Below, piece by piece: positions 45,850 to 56,008 of a DNA stretch of 64,000 bases. The first letter of the stretch is position 1, and every line of letters starts with the position of its first letter. The position numbers were made by a program, and so were the translations under genes. The DNA lies in assembly GCF_013466985.1 (NCBI RefSeq), contig NZ_CP059164.1, positions 3,047,001 to 3,111,000 on the forward strand, read 5' to 3'. The notes below the pieces were generated by a model. The model searched no databases. It was not told where the DNA came from and was given only the letters and a program-made list of their open reading frames with translations. The stretch comes from Nocardioides ungokensis (GTDB lineage Bacteria > Actinomycetota > Actinomycetes > Propionibacteriales > Nocardioidaceae).

Positions 45850-47970
45850 ATGCAGACCACCAAAATCGGCGTGTGCAACCTGTGCGAGGCGATCTGCGGA
45901 CTCCGCATCACCCTCGAGGACGGCGTGGTCACCGGGGTGCGCGGCAACCCGGACGACCCGCTGTCGCGCGGGCACATCTGCCCCAAGGGTGTCTCCATCG
46001 GTGACGTGCACGCCGACCCCGACCGCCTGCGCCGCCCGGTCCGCCGGGTGACCGACGAGTCCGGCGCGACCCGCTGGGAGGAGATCGGCTGGGACGAGGC
46101 GCTCGACCTGGCCGCGGACGGGCTCGCCGCGGCGATCAACCGGCACGGCCGCGACGCGGTGGGGATCTACCTCGGCAACCCCAACGTCCACAGCCTGGGC
46201 TCCCTGACGCACGGTACCGCGATGGTCAGGACGTTCCGGACCCGCAACAAGTTCAGTGCGACGTCGGTGGACCAGCTCCCCCACCAGCTCGTGGCCCACC
46301 TGATGTACGGCCACCAGCTCTTCCTGCCGGTGCCCGACATCGACCGCACGTCGTACTTCCTCGTGCTCGGCGCCAACCCGATGGCCTCCAACGGCTCGCT
46401 GATGACGGTGCCGGACTTCCCGACCCGGCTGCGCGAGCTGAAGGCCCGCGGCGGGCGGATGGTGGTCCTCGACCCGCGCCGCACCGAGACCGCGAAGGCG
46501 GCCAGCGAGCACCACTTCGTGCGGCCGGGCACCGATGCCTTCGTGCTGCTGGCACTGGTGCAGGTGCTGGCGGAGGAGGGCCTGACGCGGCCGCCGTCGT
46601 ACGTCGACGGGCTGGACGAAGCGCTCGCGGCCGTCGCCGACTTCACCCCCGAGCGCGCCGAGGCCGCGAGCGGCGTCCCCGCCGGCGAGATCCGCCGGAT
46701 CGCCCGGGAGTTCGCGGCGGCCGACGGCGCCGTGGCCTACGGCCGGGTCGGCGTGTCCACCCACGCCTTCGGGACCGTGTGCCAGTGGGCGGTCCAGCTG
46801 CTCAACCTGCTGACCGGCAACCTCGACCGCGTCGGCGGGGCGATGCTGACCAGCCCGGCGATCGACGCTGTGGGCACCGGCCTGATCGGCCGCGGGCACC
46901 ACGACGTGTGGCGCAGCCGGGTCCGGGGACTGCCGGAGTTCGCCGGCGAGCTGCCGGTCGCCGTGCTGCGCGAGGAGATCGAGACGCCGGGCGAGGGACA
47001 GGTGAGGGCGTTGCTGACGCTGGCCGGGAACCCGGTCCTCTCCACCCCTGACGGAGCGAGGCTCGACCGGGCCATCGGCGGCCTGGACTTCATGGCGGCG
47101 GTCGACATCTACGTCAACGAGACGACCCGGCACGCAGACGTGATCCTGCCGCCGACCACGGCCCTCGAGCGCGACCACTACGACCTGGTCTTCCACCTGC
47201 TGGCCGTGCGCAACACGGCGCGGTTCACCCCCGCGGTCGTGGCACCTGAGCCGGGCGCGCTGCACGACTGGCAGATCTACCGCGAGCTGGCCCGACGTAC
47301 GACGAAGCGCCTCACAGCCCGACCGGGGCTGCGCAAGCGGCTCACCCAGCGGGCCAGGCTGGCGCTGAGCCCGACCCTTCTCATCGCACTGCTCCTGCGC
47401 CGCGGCTCCTCGGGGGTCACGATGCGGCAGCTGCGCGCGAATCCGTCGGGCGTCGACCTCGGCCCCCTGCGAGCGGGCCAGCTGCCGGAGCGCCTACCCC
47501 ACCGGGACCACCGCATCCAGGCCGCGCCGCCACTCGTCCTCGACGACCTCGACCGGCTGCGCACGTCTCGGCTCACCGGCCCCGACGAGCTGGTCCTGAT
47601 CGGCCGTCGCCACCAGCGCGACTGCAACTCCTGGATGCACAACACCGAGCGGCTCACGCGCGGCCGCCCGCGCCACCAGCTGCTGATGAACCCCGCCGAC
47701 CTGGCCGACCGGGGCCTCGCGGACGGCGCCCTGGTGGCCGTCTCCTCGTCGGTGGGGACGGTCCGGGTGGAGGTGCAGGCCAGTGACGACCTGATGCCGG
47801 GCGTGGTCTCCCTGCCGCACGGCTACGGCCACGGCCTCGCCGGCACCCGCATGTCGCGGGCGGCGCAGGTGCCGGGTGTCTCCATCAACGACCTCACCGA
47901 CCCGGCCCTGCTCGACGTGTCCGGCAACGCGGCGCTCACGGGCGTGCCGGTCACAGTCACGGGCATCTGA
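45850..47970 (+). CDS. Molybdopterin-dependent oxidoreductase (formate dehydrogenase/nitrate reductase type)
   Basis: 706 residues. [4Fe-4S] ligands are in CNLCEAICG and RGHICPKG. Molybdopterin regions include GNPNVHSLGSLTHG, LGANPMASNGSL, VVLDPRRTETAKAA and, at the C-terminus, LPHGYGHGLAG. The active-site ligand is not obvious, so the substrate is open; formate-like or nitrate-like activity is possible. No small subunit, ferredoxin or cofactor genes are adjacent, so it probably works with a generic electron partner. It starts with ATG at 45850. Convergent with ptsI. Confidence 0.85.
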   Translation: MQTTKIGVCNLCEAICGLRITLEDGVVTGVRGNPDDPLSRGHICPKGVSIGDVHADPDRLRRPVRRVTDESGATRWEEIGWDEALDLAADGLAAAINRHGRDAVGIYLGNPNVHSLGSLTHGTAMVRTFRTRNKFSATSVDQLPHQLVAHLMYGHQLFLPVPDIDRTSYFLVLGANPMASNGSLMTVPDFPTRLRELKARGGRMVVLDPRRTETAKAASEHHFVRPGTDAFVLLALVQVLAEEGLTRPPSYVDGLDEALAAVADFTPERAEAASGVPAGEIRRIAREFAAADGAVAYGRVGVSTHAFGTVCQWAVQLLNLLTGNLDRVGGAMLTSPAIDAVGTGLIGRGHHDVWRSRVRGLPEFAGELPVAVLREEIETPGEGQVRALLTLAGNPVLSTPDGARLDRAIGGLDFMAAVDIYVNETTRHADVILPPTTALERDHYDLVFHLLAVRNTARFTPAVVAPEPGALHDWQIYRELARRTTKRLTARPGLRKRLTQRARLALSPTLLIALLLRRGSSGVTMRQLRANPSGVDLGPLRAGQLPERLPHRDHRIQAAPPLVLDDLDRLRTSRLTGPDELVLIGRRHQRDCNSWMHNTERLTRGRPRHQLLMNPADLADRGLADGALVAVSSSVGTVRVEVQASDDLMPGVVSLPHGYGHGLAGTRMSRAAQVPGVSINDLTDPALLDVSGNAALTGVPVTVTGI

Positions 47971-47994
47971 GCCGGGGGCAGCCCAGCCGGCTCA
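47968..47994. terminator. Convergent terminator containing both stop codons
   Basis: TGAGCCGG (47968-47975) pairs with CCGGCTCA (47987-47994). The outer three bases on each side are the stop codons of the oxidoreductase and ptsI genes. Confidence 0.6.
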
Positions 47995-49706
47995 GCCCTC
48001 GAGCAGCGCGAGGACGGCCTCGCGGGCGGCGCGGGGGTCCGAGGCGGCCAGCGCCGCCTCGGCGGCGTCCTCGCAGGTGTCCATCGAGACCGTCGCCAGG
48101 CGGGCGCCCACGGGTCGGACCGCGGCCGCCGCCATCGACAGCGACGTGACGCCCATCCCGACCAGGGCGCAGGCGAGCAGCGGGTCGGCGGCGGCCTCGC
48201 CGCAGACGCCGACCGGCTTGCCGGCCTGGCGGCCGGCCTCGGCTGTGATCGCGATCAGCTGGAGCACGGCCGGTTGCCAGGGGTCGGTCAGGTGGGCCAG
48301 GTCGGTGGCCATCCGGTCGGCCGCCATCGTGTACTGGGTCAGGTCGTTGGTGCCGATGGACAGGAAGTCGACGACCTCCAGCATCCGGTGGGCCAGCAGG
48401 GCGGCGCTGGGCACCTCGACCATGACGCCCGCCTTCAGCCCGCGGCGGCGTACGCCCTCGGCGAAGTCCGCGGCCTCGGCCACGGTCGCCACCATGGGCG
48501 CCATCACCCAGGCCTCGGTGCCGGTCTCGACGGCCGCGGCGGCGATGGCGTCGAGCTGCCGCTCGAGCAGGTCGGGGTTGCTGAACGAGAGCCGCAGGCC
48601 GCGCACGCCGAGGGCGGGGTTCTCCTCGCCCTCGTGGGTGGCGAACGCGACCGGCTTGTCCGAGCCCGCGTCGAGCGTGCGGACACGACGTAGCGGCCAC
48701 CGTCGAAGGCGCCGAGCACCTGCGCGTAGATGCCGGTCTGCTCCTCGACCGACGGCTCGTCCTTGCGGTTGAGGAAGCACAGCTCGGTCCGGAACAGGCC
48801 GACCCCCTCGACGGGCGCCTCGGACGCAGAGCGCGCCGAGTCGCCGTCGGCCACGTTGGCCAGCAGCTTGACCGGGGTGCCGTCGGCGGTGTGCCCCGGA
48901 CCGGTCCAGGTGGCGAGCGCCGCGCGGGTCTCGCGGTCGGCCTCGACCCGCTCCAACGCCACCGACTCGTCGGGGTGGGTCTCCACGGTGCCGGCGGTGC
49001 CGTCCACCAGCAGCGGCGTCCCGGCCGAAACTGCCAGCGCACCGGCGGTGCCGACCACGCAGGGGATGCCGAGCTGCCGGGCGATGATCGCGGTGTGGCT
49101 GGTCGGCCCGCCGCGCTCGGTCACCAGCGCGACGACGACCGCGGGGTCCAGGCCGGCCGTGTCGGCCGGGGCGAGGTCCTCGGCCACGAGCACGGAGGGC
49201 GTCTGCGGCGTCGGCACGCCGGGCTCGGGCTCACCGACGATGTGCGCGACCACGCGGCGCTCGATGTCGCGCAGGTCGGTGACCCGCTCGGCCATCAGGC
49301 CACCCATGCCGGTGAAGACGGTGACGAACTGCTCGACGCCGGCGTGCACCGAGGCGAGCAGGTCCTCACCGGAGCGCAGGTGCTTGCGGACCGCGCCACG
49401 CAACCCCTTGTCCCGGGCCAGTCCGGCGCTCGCGGTGAGCACCTCGGCGGCCGCACCCGACGCGACCTCGGCCTTGCGGGCGAAGCCGTCCGCGACCGTC
49501 CCGACCGCGGAGTCGAACGCCGTCAGCGCCGCCTCCTCGTCGAGGGCGCTGCCGTCGAAGGCCGCGATCGCGTCCGGCGAGACCTCGGTGCGGGCGACCA
49601 GGGCTGGGCCGTAGGCGACGCCGGGCACCACCGGGGTGCCGTGCAGCAGCGCAGGCTCGCGCGCATCGGAGGAGGATCCATGGGAGGTGTCGGTGCTGGT
49701 GACCAT
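47992..49706 (-). CDS. ptsI: PTS enzyme I (one frameshift)
   Basis: About 571 residues. The phospho-His is in GGPTSHTAIIARQLG. PEP-binding features are GVGLFRTELCFLNR, MVEVPSAALLAHRM, FLSIGTNDLTQYT and the GVCGEAAADP cysteine. It moves phosphate from PEP to HPr. One G is missing near 48690 (YVVVRTLDAGSDKP is restored). The ATG at 49706 lies 7 nt after a TTAACT box, so a leaderless transcript is likely; GTG 49712 is the alternative. It is divergent from deoR-fruK-fruA-ptsH and shares its control region. Confidence 0.92.
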
Positions 49707-49713
49707 GGTCACA

Positions 49714-49743
49714 AGTTAACCCCTCGAAACCCTTGACAGTCAA
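49714..49743 (-). promoter_or_regulatory. Predicted ptsI promoter (leaderless)
   Basis: Minus strand: TTGACT (49738-49743), 18-nt spacer, TTAACT (49714-49719), then 7 nt to the ATG at 49706. The -35 box shares bases with the divergent deoR -35 box through the palindrome TTGACAGTCAA (49733-49743). Confidence 0.5.
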
Positions 49744-49761
49744 CACGTTCGGGCGTAAAAC
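49733..49761 (+). promoter_or_regulatory. deoR-fruK-fruA-ptsH promoter
   Basis: TTGACA (49733-49738), 17-nt spacer, TAAAAC (49756-49761). This is the most consensus-like promoter in the window. Confidence 0.7.
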
Positions 49762-49773
49762 AACATATACACA
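49761..49773. promoter_or_regulatory. Candidate DeoR-family operator at fru promoter
   Basis: CAACATATACACA, overlapping the end of the -10 box and the expected start point, a position suited to repression. Matches 35488-35500 at mtlA in 12 of 13 bases. Confidence 0.5.
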
Positions 49774-49810
49774 GATCAACAACACGACCGGGCACGAGAG
49801 GAGGACGCTG

Positions 49811-50584
49811 ATGACCATGTACGCCGAAGAGCGTCAGCAGGCGATGGCGCAGCTCGTCGCCGCACGCGGTCGCCTGTCGGTCACGGTGCTTGCCGACGAG
49901 TACGACGTCACCACCGAGACGGTACGCCGCGATCTCTCCACCCTCGAGCGCATGGGGCTGGTGCGTCGGGTGCACGGCGGGGCGGTCCCGGCGAACAGCC
50001 TGTCCGTCATCGAGTCCGGCCTGACCGAGCGCGACTCCGCCAACACCAGCGAGAAGGACCAGATCGCCCGCGCCGCCCTCGCCCAGCTGCCGCCCGCCGG
50101 CTCCACGATCCTCATCGACGCGGGCTCGACGACGAGCCGCCTGGCGAGCCTCCTCCCCCGCGACCACCGGCTGACGGTCGTCACCCACGCCGTTCCCGTG
50201 GCGGCCCGCCTCGCCGGCAACCCGCAGATCGAGCTGCACCTCCTCCCCGGTCGGGTCCGCTCCACCACGCAGGCCGCGGTCGGGCCCGAGACCGTGGCGG
50301 CCCTGGCCAACCTGCGCGCCGACGTCCTCTTCCTCGGCACCAACGGGATCACCGCCGACCACGGCCTGACGACCCCCGACTGGGACGAGGCCGCGACCAA
50401 GCGGGCGATGGTCGCGAGCGCCCGGCGCAGCGTCGTGCTCGCCGACGCCACCAAGATCGGCACCGAGTCGCCCCAACGCTTCGCCTCGCTCGACGAGATC
50501 GACGTGCTCGTCACCGATGACGCGATCAGCCCCGCCGCCCGGCGGGACCTCACCCGGACCGGCCTGGAGGTCGTCGTCGCATGA
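49811..50584 (+). CDS. DeoR-family sugar-responsive transcription regulator
   Basis: 257 residues. An N-terminal HTH (RLSVTVLADEYDVTTETVRR then DLSTLERMGLVRRVHGGAV) is the DeoR signature; a C-terminal sugar-phosphate sensor domain carries ILIDAGSTTSRLA and DVLFLGTNGI. It most likely represses the fru genes and responds to fructose 1-phosphate, as FruR/GlpR-type relatives do. GAGAGGAGG lies 6 nt before the ATG. fruK starts inside its stop (ATGA). Confidence 0.92.
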   Translation: MTMYAEERQQAMAQLVAARGRLSVTVLADEYDVTTETVRRDLSTLERMGLVRRVHGGAVPANSLSVIESGLTERDSANTSEKDQIARAALAQLPPAGSTILIDAGSTTSRLASLLPRDHRLTVVTHAVPVAARLAGNPQIELHLLPGRVRSTTQAAVGPETVAALANLRADVLFLGTNGITADHGLTTPDWDEAATKRAMVASARRSVVLADATKIGTESPQRFASLDEIDVLVTDDAISPAARRDLTRTGLEVVVA

Positions 50585-51540
50585 TCGTCACCCTCACCCC
50601 GAACCCCAGCCACGACCGCACGGTCGCCCTCCCGGCCGCCCTCGTGCGCGGGGCAGTCCAGCGCGCGGAGTCGGTCACGTCGCAGGCCGGCGGCAAGGGT
50701 GTCAACATCTCGCGGGCCTCGGTGGCCGCCGGGATCCCCTCGATCGCGGTCCTGCCCGCACCCCCCGAGGACCCCTTCGTCCTGGAGCTCCTCTCCGCGG
50801 GCATCGACTGCCGCGCGGTGCCGACCACCGGCACCCTGCGCGTCAACATCACGATCAGCGAGCCCGACGGCACCACCACCAAGCTGAACAGCCCGGGCCC
50901 GACCGTCACCGACGAGGTCCTGACGGGCCTGACGGAGTCGCTCCTGCGCCGGGCGGCCTCGGCCGACTGGCTGGTGCTGGCCGGCTCGCTGCCGCCGGGT
51001 GCCCCGGCGACGTGGTACGCCGAGCTGGTCGAGGTGCTGCGCGGGCACGGCGCGCGGGTCGCCGTCGACACCAGCGAGGCTCCGTTGCAGGCGCTCGTCG
51101 AGGGCCTCCCGGACAGCGCCCCGCACCTGATGAAGCCCAACGGCGAGGAGCTCGCGTCGTTCACGGGTGCCGATGCCGATCTGCTCGAGTCCGACCCGTA
51201 CGCCGCCGCGAAGGCCGCCCGCACCCTGGTCGACCGCGGCGTCGAGACCGTGCTGGCCACGCTGGGCGCGAACGGGGCGGTGCTCGTCAACGCCCAGGGC
51301 GCCTGGCACGCCACTCCCCCGCCCACCACCGTCGTCAGCACCGTCGGTGCCGGCGACTCGAGCCTCTTCGGCTACCTCCTCGGGGACATCCGGCAACGGA
51401 ACCCCGCCCAACGACTCGCGCTCGCCGTTGCCTACGGCAGCGCGGCAGCCGGACTTCCCGGCACGACCATCCCGCATCCCACGCAGGTCACGCCCGAGCT
51501 CGTCTCGGTCCGGGACCTCGACCTCACCCAAGGAGGGTGA
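50581..51540 (+). CDS. fruK: 1-phosphofructokinase
   Basis: 319 residues, PfkB family. MIVTLTPNPSHDRTV and GGKGVNISRA at the N-terminus and TVGAGDSSLFGYLLG (catalytic Asp) near the C-terminus fit FruK. It converts fructose 1-phosphate to fructose 1,6-bisphosphate. It overlaps deoR by 4 nt, and fruA begins 3 nt after its stop, following AAGGAGGG. Confidence 0.94.
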   Translation: MIVTLTPNPSHDRTVALPAALVRGAVQRAESVTSQAGGKGVNISRASVAAGIPSIAVLPAPPEDPFVLELLSAGIDCRAVPTTGTLRVNITISEPDGTTTKLNSPGPTVTDEVLTGLTESLLRRAASADWLVLAGSLPPGAPATWYAELVEVLRGHGARVAVDTSEAPLQALVEGLPDSAPHLMKPNGEELASFTGADADLLESDPYAAAKAARTLVDRGVETVLATLGANGAVLVNAQGAWHATPPPTTVVSTVGAGDSSLFGYLLGDIRQRNPAQRLALAVAYGSAAAGLPGTTIPHPTQVTPELVSVRDLDLTQGG

Positions 51541-51543
51541 ACG

Positions 51544-53645
51544 ATGTCCGACCTGATCACCACAGATCTGGTTCGCCTCGACGTAGACCTGGGCTCTGAC
51601 AAGCTCAACGTCATCCGAGCCCTCGCCGACGTGGTCGGCAGCGCCGGCCGCGCGACCGACACCGCTCAGCTCGTCGAGGACGTGCTCGCCCGCGAGGCGA
51701 CCTCGTCGACCGGCCTGCCGGGCGGCATCGCCATCCCGCACTGCCGCACCCGGGAGTCGAGGAGCCGACCCTCGTCTTCGCCCGACTCAGCCCGAAGGTC
51801 GACTTCGGCTCCAAGGACGGGCCGGCCGACCTGGCGTTCCTCATCGCCGCCCCGGCGGGCGGGGACGCCACCCACCTCCAGCTCCTGACCAAGCTGGCGC
51901 GGGCCCTGGTCAAGCCGGCCTTCACCGATTCCCTCCGTGCCGCCGAGACCCCGCAGGAGATCGTCGGCCTGGTCGAGCACGAGCTCGGCGTCACCCCGGT
52001 CGGCGCCTCGGCCCCGGCCGCGACGAAGGCGGCCACCGCAGCCACCACCGCGGAGGCGGCGGGAGCCCCCGCCGGTGGCACCGCCACCGCGACCACGTCG
52101 GGCGGCAGGCGCAGCCTGGTCGCCGTCACCGCCTGCCCGACCGGCATCGCGCACACCTACATGGCGGCGGAGGCCCTCGAGGCCGCGGCCGCCCGGGCCG
52201 ACGTCGACATCTCGGTCGAGACCCAGGGGTCGGCGGGCTCCACCCCGCTGCACTTCAACACGATCGCCGCGGCCTCGGCCGTGATCTTCGCGGTCGACGT
52301 CGGGGTCCGCGACCGGCACCGCTTCGCCGGCAAGCCGGTCGTCTCGTCGGGCGTGAAGCGGCCGATCGACGACGCCGACGCGATGATCGCCGAGGCGCTC
52401 GCTACGCCGACGACCCGCACGCCCCGAAGGTCGAGGGCACCGTCTCGGCTGCCGAGGAGTCCGCCGGTGGCGAGAACTGGGGCCACCACGTGCGCCGGAT
52501 CCTGATGACGGGCGTGTCGTACATGATCCCGTTCGTCGCCGCGGGCGGTCTGCTGATCGCACTCGGCTCCTGTTCGCCGGCTACGAGATCGCGCTGCCCA
52601 GTCGGACGGGACCGGCACAGCCAACGCGATCGTGGTGCACAACAACCTGTTCAACCTGCCCGACACCTCCTCGCTCGGGCTCGACCACGCGCTGTTCGGC
52701 AGCGGCTTCTTCGCCTACATCGGCGCGGTCCTGTTCGTGCTGGGCGCGACGGCGTTCAAGTTCCTGGTCCCGGCGCTGGCCGGCTACATCGCGTTCGCCA
52801 TCGCCGACCGGCCGGGCATCGCGCCCGGCTTCGTGATGGGCGCCCTCGCGGTCGACCTGGCCGGCTTCGGCCTCCCCCAGACCGGTTTCCTCGGCGGCAT
52901 CGTCGGCGGCGTCCTGGCCGGCTTCGTCGCGCTGTGGATCACCCGCTGGAAGGTGTCGACCTGGGCCCGCGGCCTGATGCCGGTGCTGGTCATCCCGCTG
53001 CTGACACGCTGATCAGCGGCATCTTCATGGTCGTGGTGCTCAGCAAGCGCTGGGCAAGCTGATGGACGAGCTGACCAAGGGGCTCACAACATGAGCAACA
53101 ACTCGAGCCTGTCGATCCTGCTGGGCGTGATCCTCGGCCTGATGAGGCCTTCGACATGGGTGGTCCGCTCAACAAGGTCGCCTACGCCTTCGCGACCACC
53201 GGGCTCGCGGCGGCCGCCACGGCCACCGACGCGCCGCAGCTGAAGGTGATGGCCGCCGTCATGATCGCCGGCATGGTCCCGCCGCTCGGCCTCGCGCTCG
53301 CGACGACCGTCCGCCCGGGCCTGTTTCAGCCTCCCCGAGCGGGAGAGCGGCAAGGCGGCCTGGGCCCTGGGAGCGTCGTTCATCACCGAGGGGGCCATCC
53401 CGTTCGCGGCGGCCGACCCGCTGCGCGTCGTCCCGTCGATCATGGCCGGCAGCGCGGTTGCCGGCGGTCTCGCCATGGCCATGGACTTCACCTTGAGGGC
53501 GCGCCGGCGGGATCTTCGTCCTCTTCGCTGTCGGCCACACCTTCGGCTTCCTGATCGCCCTGGCGGTCGGCACGATCGTCGCCGCCGCCTGCGTGGTCGC
53601 CTGAAGTCGATGGGCGAGAGCGACGCCGACCTCGAGCTCGTCTGA
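51544..53645 (+). CDS. fruA: PTS fructose permease EIIABC (about eleven indels)
   Basis: Pieces in changing frames give the full [26 protein letters not shown] (phospho-His). EIIB': [20 protein letters not shown] (phospho-Cys). [63 protein letters not shown] and [18 protein letters not shown]. Breaks occur near 51755, 52402, 52566, 52600, 53003, 53048, 53085, 53137, 53320, 53500 and 53595. Almost all are one missing base. The enzyme imports fructose as fructose 1-phosphate for FruK. I treat it as an intact gene with sequence errors. Confidence 0.85.
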
Positions 53646-53694
53646 TCACCACCCGCACGTCATAGGAACGCATCGTCCACCACGAAGGAGAACC

Positions 53695-53952
53695 ATGCCC
53701 ACCAAGTCCGTCGTCGTCGGCTCGGCCGTCGGCCTGCACGCCCGCCCCGCCGCGATCATCTCGGAGGCGGCCGCCGAGCTCGACCACGAGGTCCTCATCG
53801 GGATCCCCGGTGACGAAGCGGTCGCCGCCAGCTCGGCGTTGCTCATCATGACGCTGGGAGCCGGAAAGGGAGCCACGGTCGAGATCTCCGGCGACGACCA
53901 GGCGGCGGTCGACGCCATCGCGGCCCTGGTCGAGAAGGACCTCGACGCCTGA
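53695..53952 (+). CDS. ptsH: PTS phosphocarrier protein HPr
   Basis: 85 residues. AVGLHARPAAIISEAA carries the active His, and AASSALLIMTLGAGKG the region of regulatory Ser46. It relays phosphate from PtsI to FruA and the mannitol-type EII. GAAGGAG lies 6 nt before the ATG. Last gene of deoR-fruK-fruA-ptsH, intact though fruA upstream is heavily affected. Confidence 0.95.
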   Translation: MPTKSVVVGSAVGLHARPAAIISEAAAELDHEVLIGIPGDEAVAASSALLIMTLGAGKGATVEISGDDQAAVDAIAALVEKDLDA

Positions 53953-53955
53953 CCC

Positions 53956-54048
53956 GTTGAGTTGGGCCTCGTTCGCCCATCAGTTGGGCCTCGTTCCGGC
54001 AGCGCCGGAACGAGGCCCAACTGGCATTTGAACGAGGCCCAGCTCAAC
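53956..54048. terminator. Nested double palindrome, convergent terminator
   Basis: Inner arms CAGTTGGGCCTCGTTCCGGC (53981-54000) and its exact complement (54004-54023), a 20-bp stem with a 3-nt loop. Outer arms GTTGAGTTGGGCCTCGTTCG (53956-53975) pair with TGAACGAGGCCCAGCTCAAC (54029-54048) with two mismatches. GGGCCTCGTT thus appears four times. It begins 3 nt after the ptsH stop and overlaps the stop of the convergent membrane-protein gene. Confidence 0.8.
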
Positions 54049-55041
54049 GAGCAGCGAGGTCGCGTTCCCGCACTGCGAGGTAGACCGCGCGGACGCCGAC
54101 GGCCCGCTCGAGCTCGCGGAGCACGCTGCCGAAGAACTGCTCGCGGTAGTCTCGTCGGTCACGGTCGACACGGTCAGTAGAGCCCGAGAACGCCGAGAGG
54201 AACGTCGCCACCTGCAGCAGCTCGCGGGACACCCCTGGAGCCGGGCAGGTGGTGGCGTTGTGGCCCAGCCACGCCTGCATCACCGGCTCGGTCATGATCA
54301 GCGAGCCGAAGAGCATCAGGAACACGAACACCGACAGCGACACAAGCAGCACCTGCACGACTGGACGATCATCAGCACGATCACGAGGTTCCACCGCTCG
54401 TAGCCGGTGACCTCGGCGTACGCCGCCGGTGTCGGCCTCCGGATCGGCCACGAGGCGCTCGGCGTCCTCGGCGAGCGGGTGCCCCGGCAGGCGTTGAGCA
54501 GCATGGCGTCCGTGACGTCGTCGTCGGGTGCGGTCCACCTCCTCGGGCAGCCGCACCAGCAGGAAGCCCACGCCGATGAACACGAACAGCAGCACGGTCA
54601 GCCACAGCTGGCCGAACCGAGGTTGGTGAAGACCTGCCAGACCTCGGTGCTGATGAACAGGAACGTGATGAACAGCAGCAGCAGCGGAAGCGCCCGGTGT
54701 CATCGGCAACAGGGTGCGCAGGCTGCCGAAGGTCTGCGCCAGCGCCCACCGCACGATCGGGCCGGCCTTGAGGGCGGTCAGCGCGTAGAGGACCGACAGC
54801 GGCCAGGGAGAGCGACACGAGCACGGCGGGCCCGACCGCGAGCTGGTCGGCCAGCCACGCCAGCGCTCCCGCGGCGCCGGGCGGCCAGCGCCACCAGCAG
54901 CAGGATCGGCACCAGCCGGCGCGGCCGCAGCGCCTCCCGGGCAGCGTGCCGCTGCTCGGGGACGAAGTAGGACAGGCCGTGGTGCAGGAACCACTCCTCG
55001 GTGGCCGGCACCACCCCGGCGGCGGTGGCGGCCCGGCTCAC
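54044..55041 (-). CDS. Multi-spanning membrane protein of unknown function (several frameshifts)
   Basis: Reassembled from several frames: VSRAATAAGVVPATEEWFLH and GLSYFVPEQRHAAREALRPR at the N-terminus, then hydrophobic stretches including RRLVPILLLVALAA, VLYALTALKAGPIVRWAL, WLTVLLFVFIGVGFLLVRLP and VSLSVFVFLMLFGSLIMTEP, ending GVRAVYLAVRERDLAAR. It looks like an actinobacterial integral membrane hypothetical of about 330 residues. The GTG at 55041 overlaps the ribF stop (GTGA), which supports both gene ends. Function unknown. Confidence 0.65.
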
Positions 55042-55983
55042 GCGCTGGCCCCAGCAGCAGCTCGCGCGCCCGGTCGACGTCGTCCTTCATCTGCTCGACC
55101 AGCTCTCCACCGACGCGAAGGCGACCATGCCGCGCAGCCGGTCCACGAACGACACCTCCCACGTCCACGCCGTAGAGCTCGAGGTCGGTGCGGTCCAGCA
55201 CGTAGCTCTCGACGCGGCGCTCGCGCTGGCCGTCGAACGTGGGGTTGGTCCCGACGCTGATGGCCGCGGGGGTGGCGCTCGCCGGTGTCGGTACGCCGCA
55301 GCCCACCCGGCGTAGACGCCGTCGGCCGGTGCGGCGGTCATGGTGCTCGTGGGTACGTTGGCGGGTCGGGTAGCCGAGCTCACGGCCGCGGCGGTCGCCC
55401 TGCACGACCGTGCCGTGCACGGCGTACGGCCGGCCGAGGGCCTCGGCGGCCCGCGACGTCCCCGGTGGCCAGGCAGGTGCGGACGTACGTCGAGGAACCA
55501 GACCTGCGGGCCGCCGTCCAGGGCGATCCCCTCGGCCTCGAAGTCGTGGACCGCGCCGGTCTCACGCAGCGTCGCGACGTCGCCGGCGGCACGGTTGCCG
55601 AACCGGAAGTTGGCCCCCACGACCACGGCGGCGGCGTGCAGCGTCGTCACCAGGACGCGCTCGACGAACTCCTCGGGCGTCCACGAGGCCATGTCGCGGT
55701 CGAAACGGCAGCACGAGCACCGCGTCCGCGCCGCTGTCGCCCAGCAGCTGGGCGCGCGTCTCGACGAGGTCAGCGAGGACGGCGCGTGCTCGGGACGCAG
55801 CACCGCCATCGGGTGCGGGTCGAACGTCACCGCGACCAGGGTCAGGTCGCGCTCGTCGGCCACCTCGCGCGCCCTCGTGAGCACGTGACGGTGCCCGAGA
55901 TGGACGCCGTCGAAGTTGCCGATGACCACGGCGGTGCGGCCCAGGTCCGCCGGGACCTCGTCGATGGATCGCCAGATGTGCAC
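55038..55983 (-). CDS. ribF: Bifunctional riboflavin kinase/FAD synthetase (several frameshifts)
   Basis: RibF makes FMN and FAD. The N-terminal FAD-synthetase part is clear: VVIGNFDGVHLGHRHVL, LVAVTFDPHPMAVLRPEH, FDRDMASWTPEEFVERVLV and VVVGANFRFGNRAAGD. The riboflavin kinase part appears in pieces: HGTVVQGDRRGRELGYPT, AISVGTNPTFDGQRERRVES, VSFVDRLRGMVAFAS. At least five frame changes lie between 55770 and 55050. The GTG at 55983 is 7 nt after a TAGTCT box (55991-55996). Position beside truB and rbfA matches other Actinobacteria. Confidence 0.87.
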
Positions 55984-56008
55984 GGCCTGAAGACTACTAA
56001 CGCCATGC

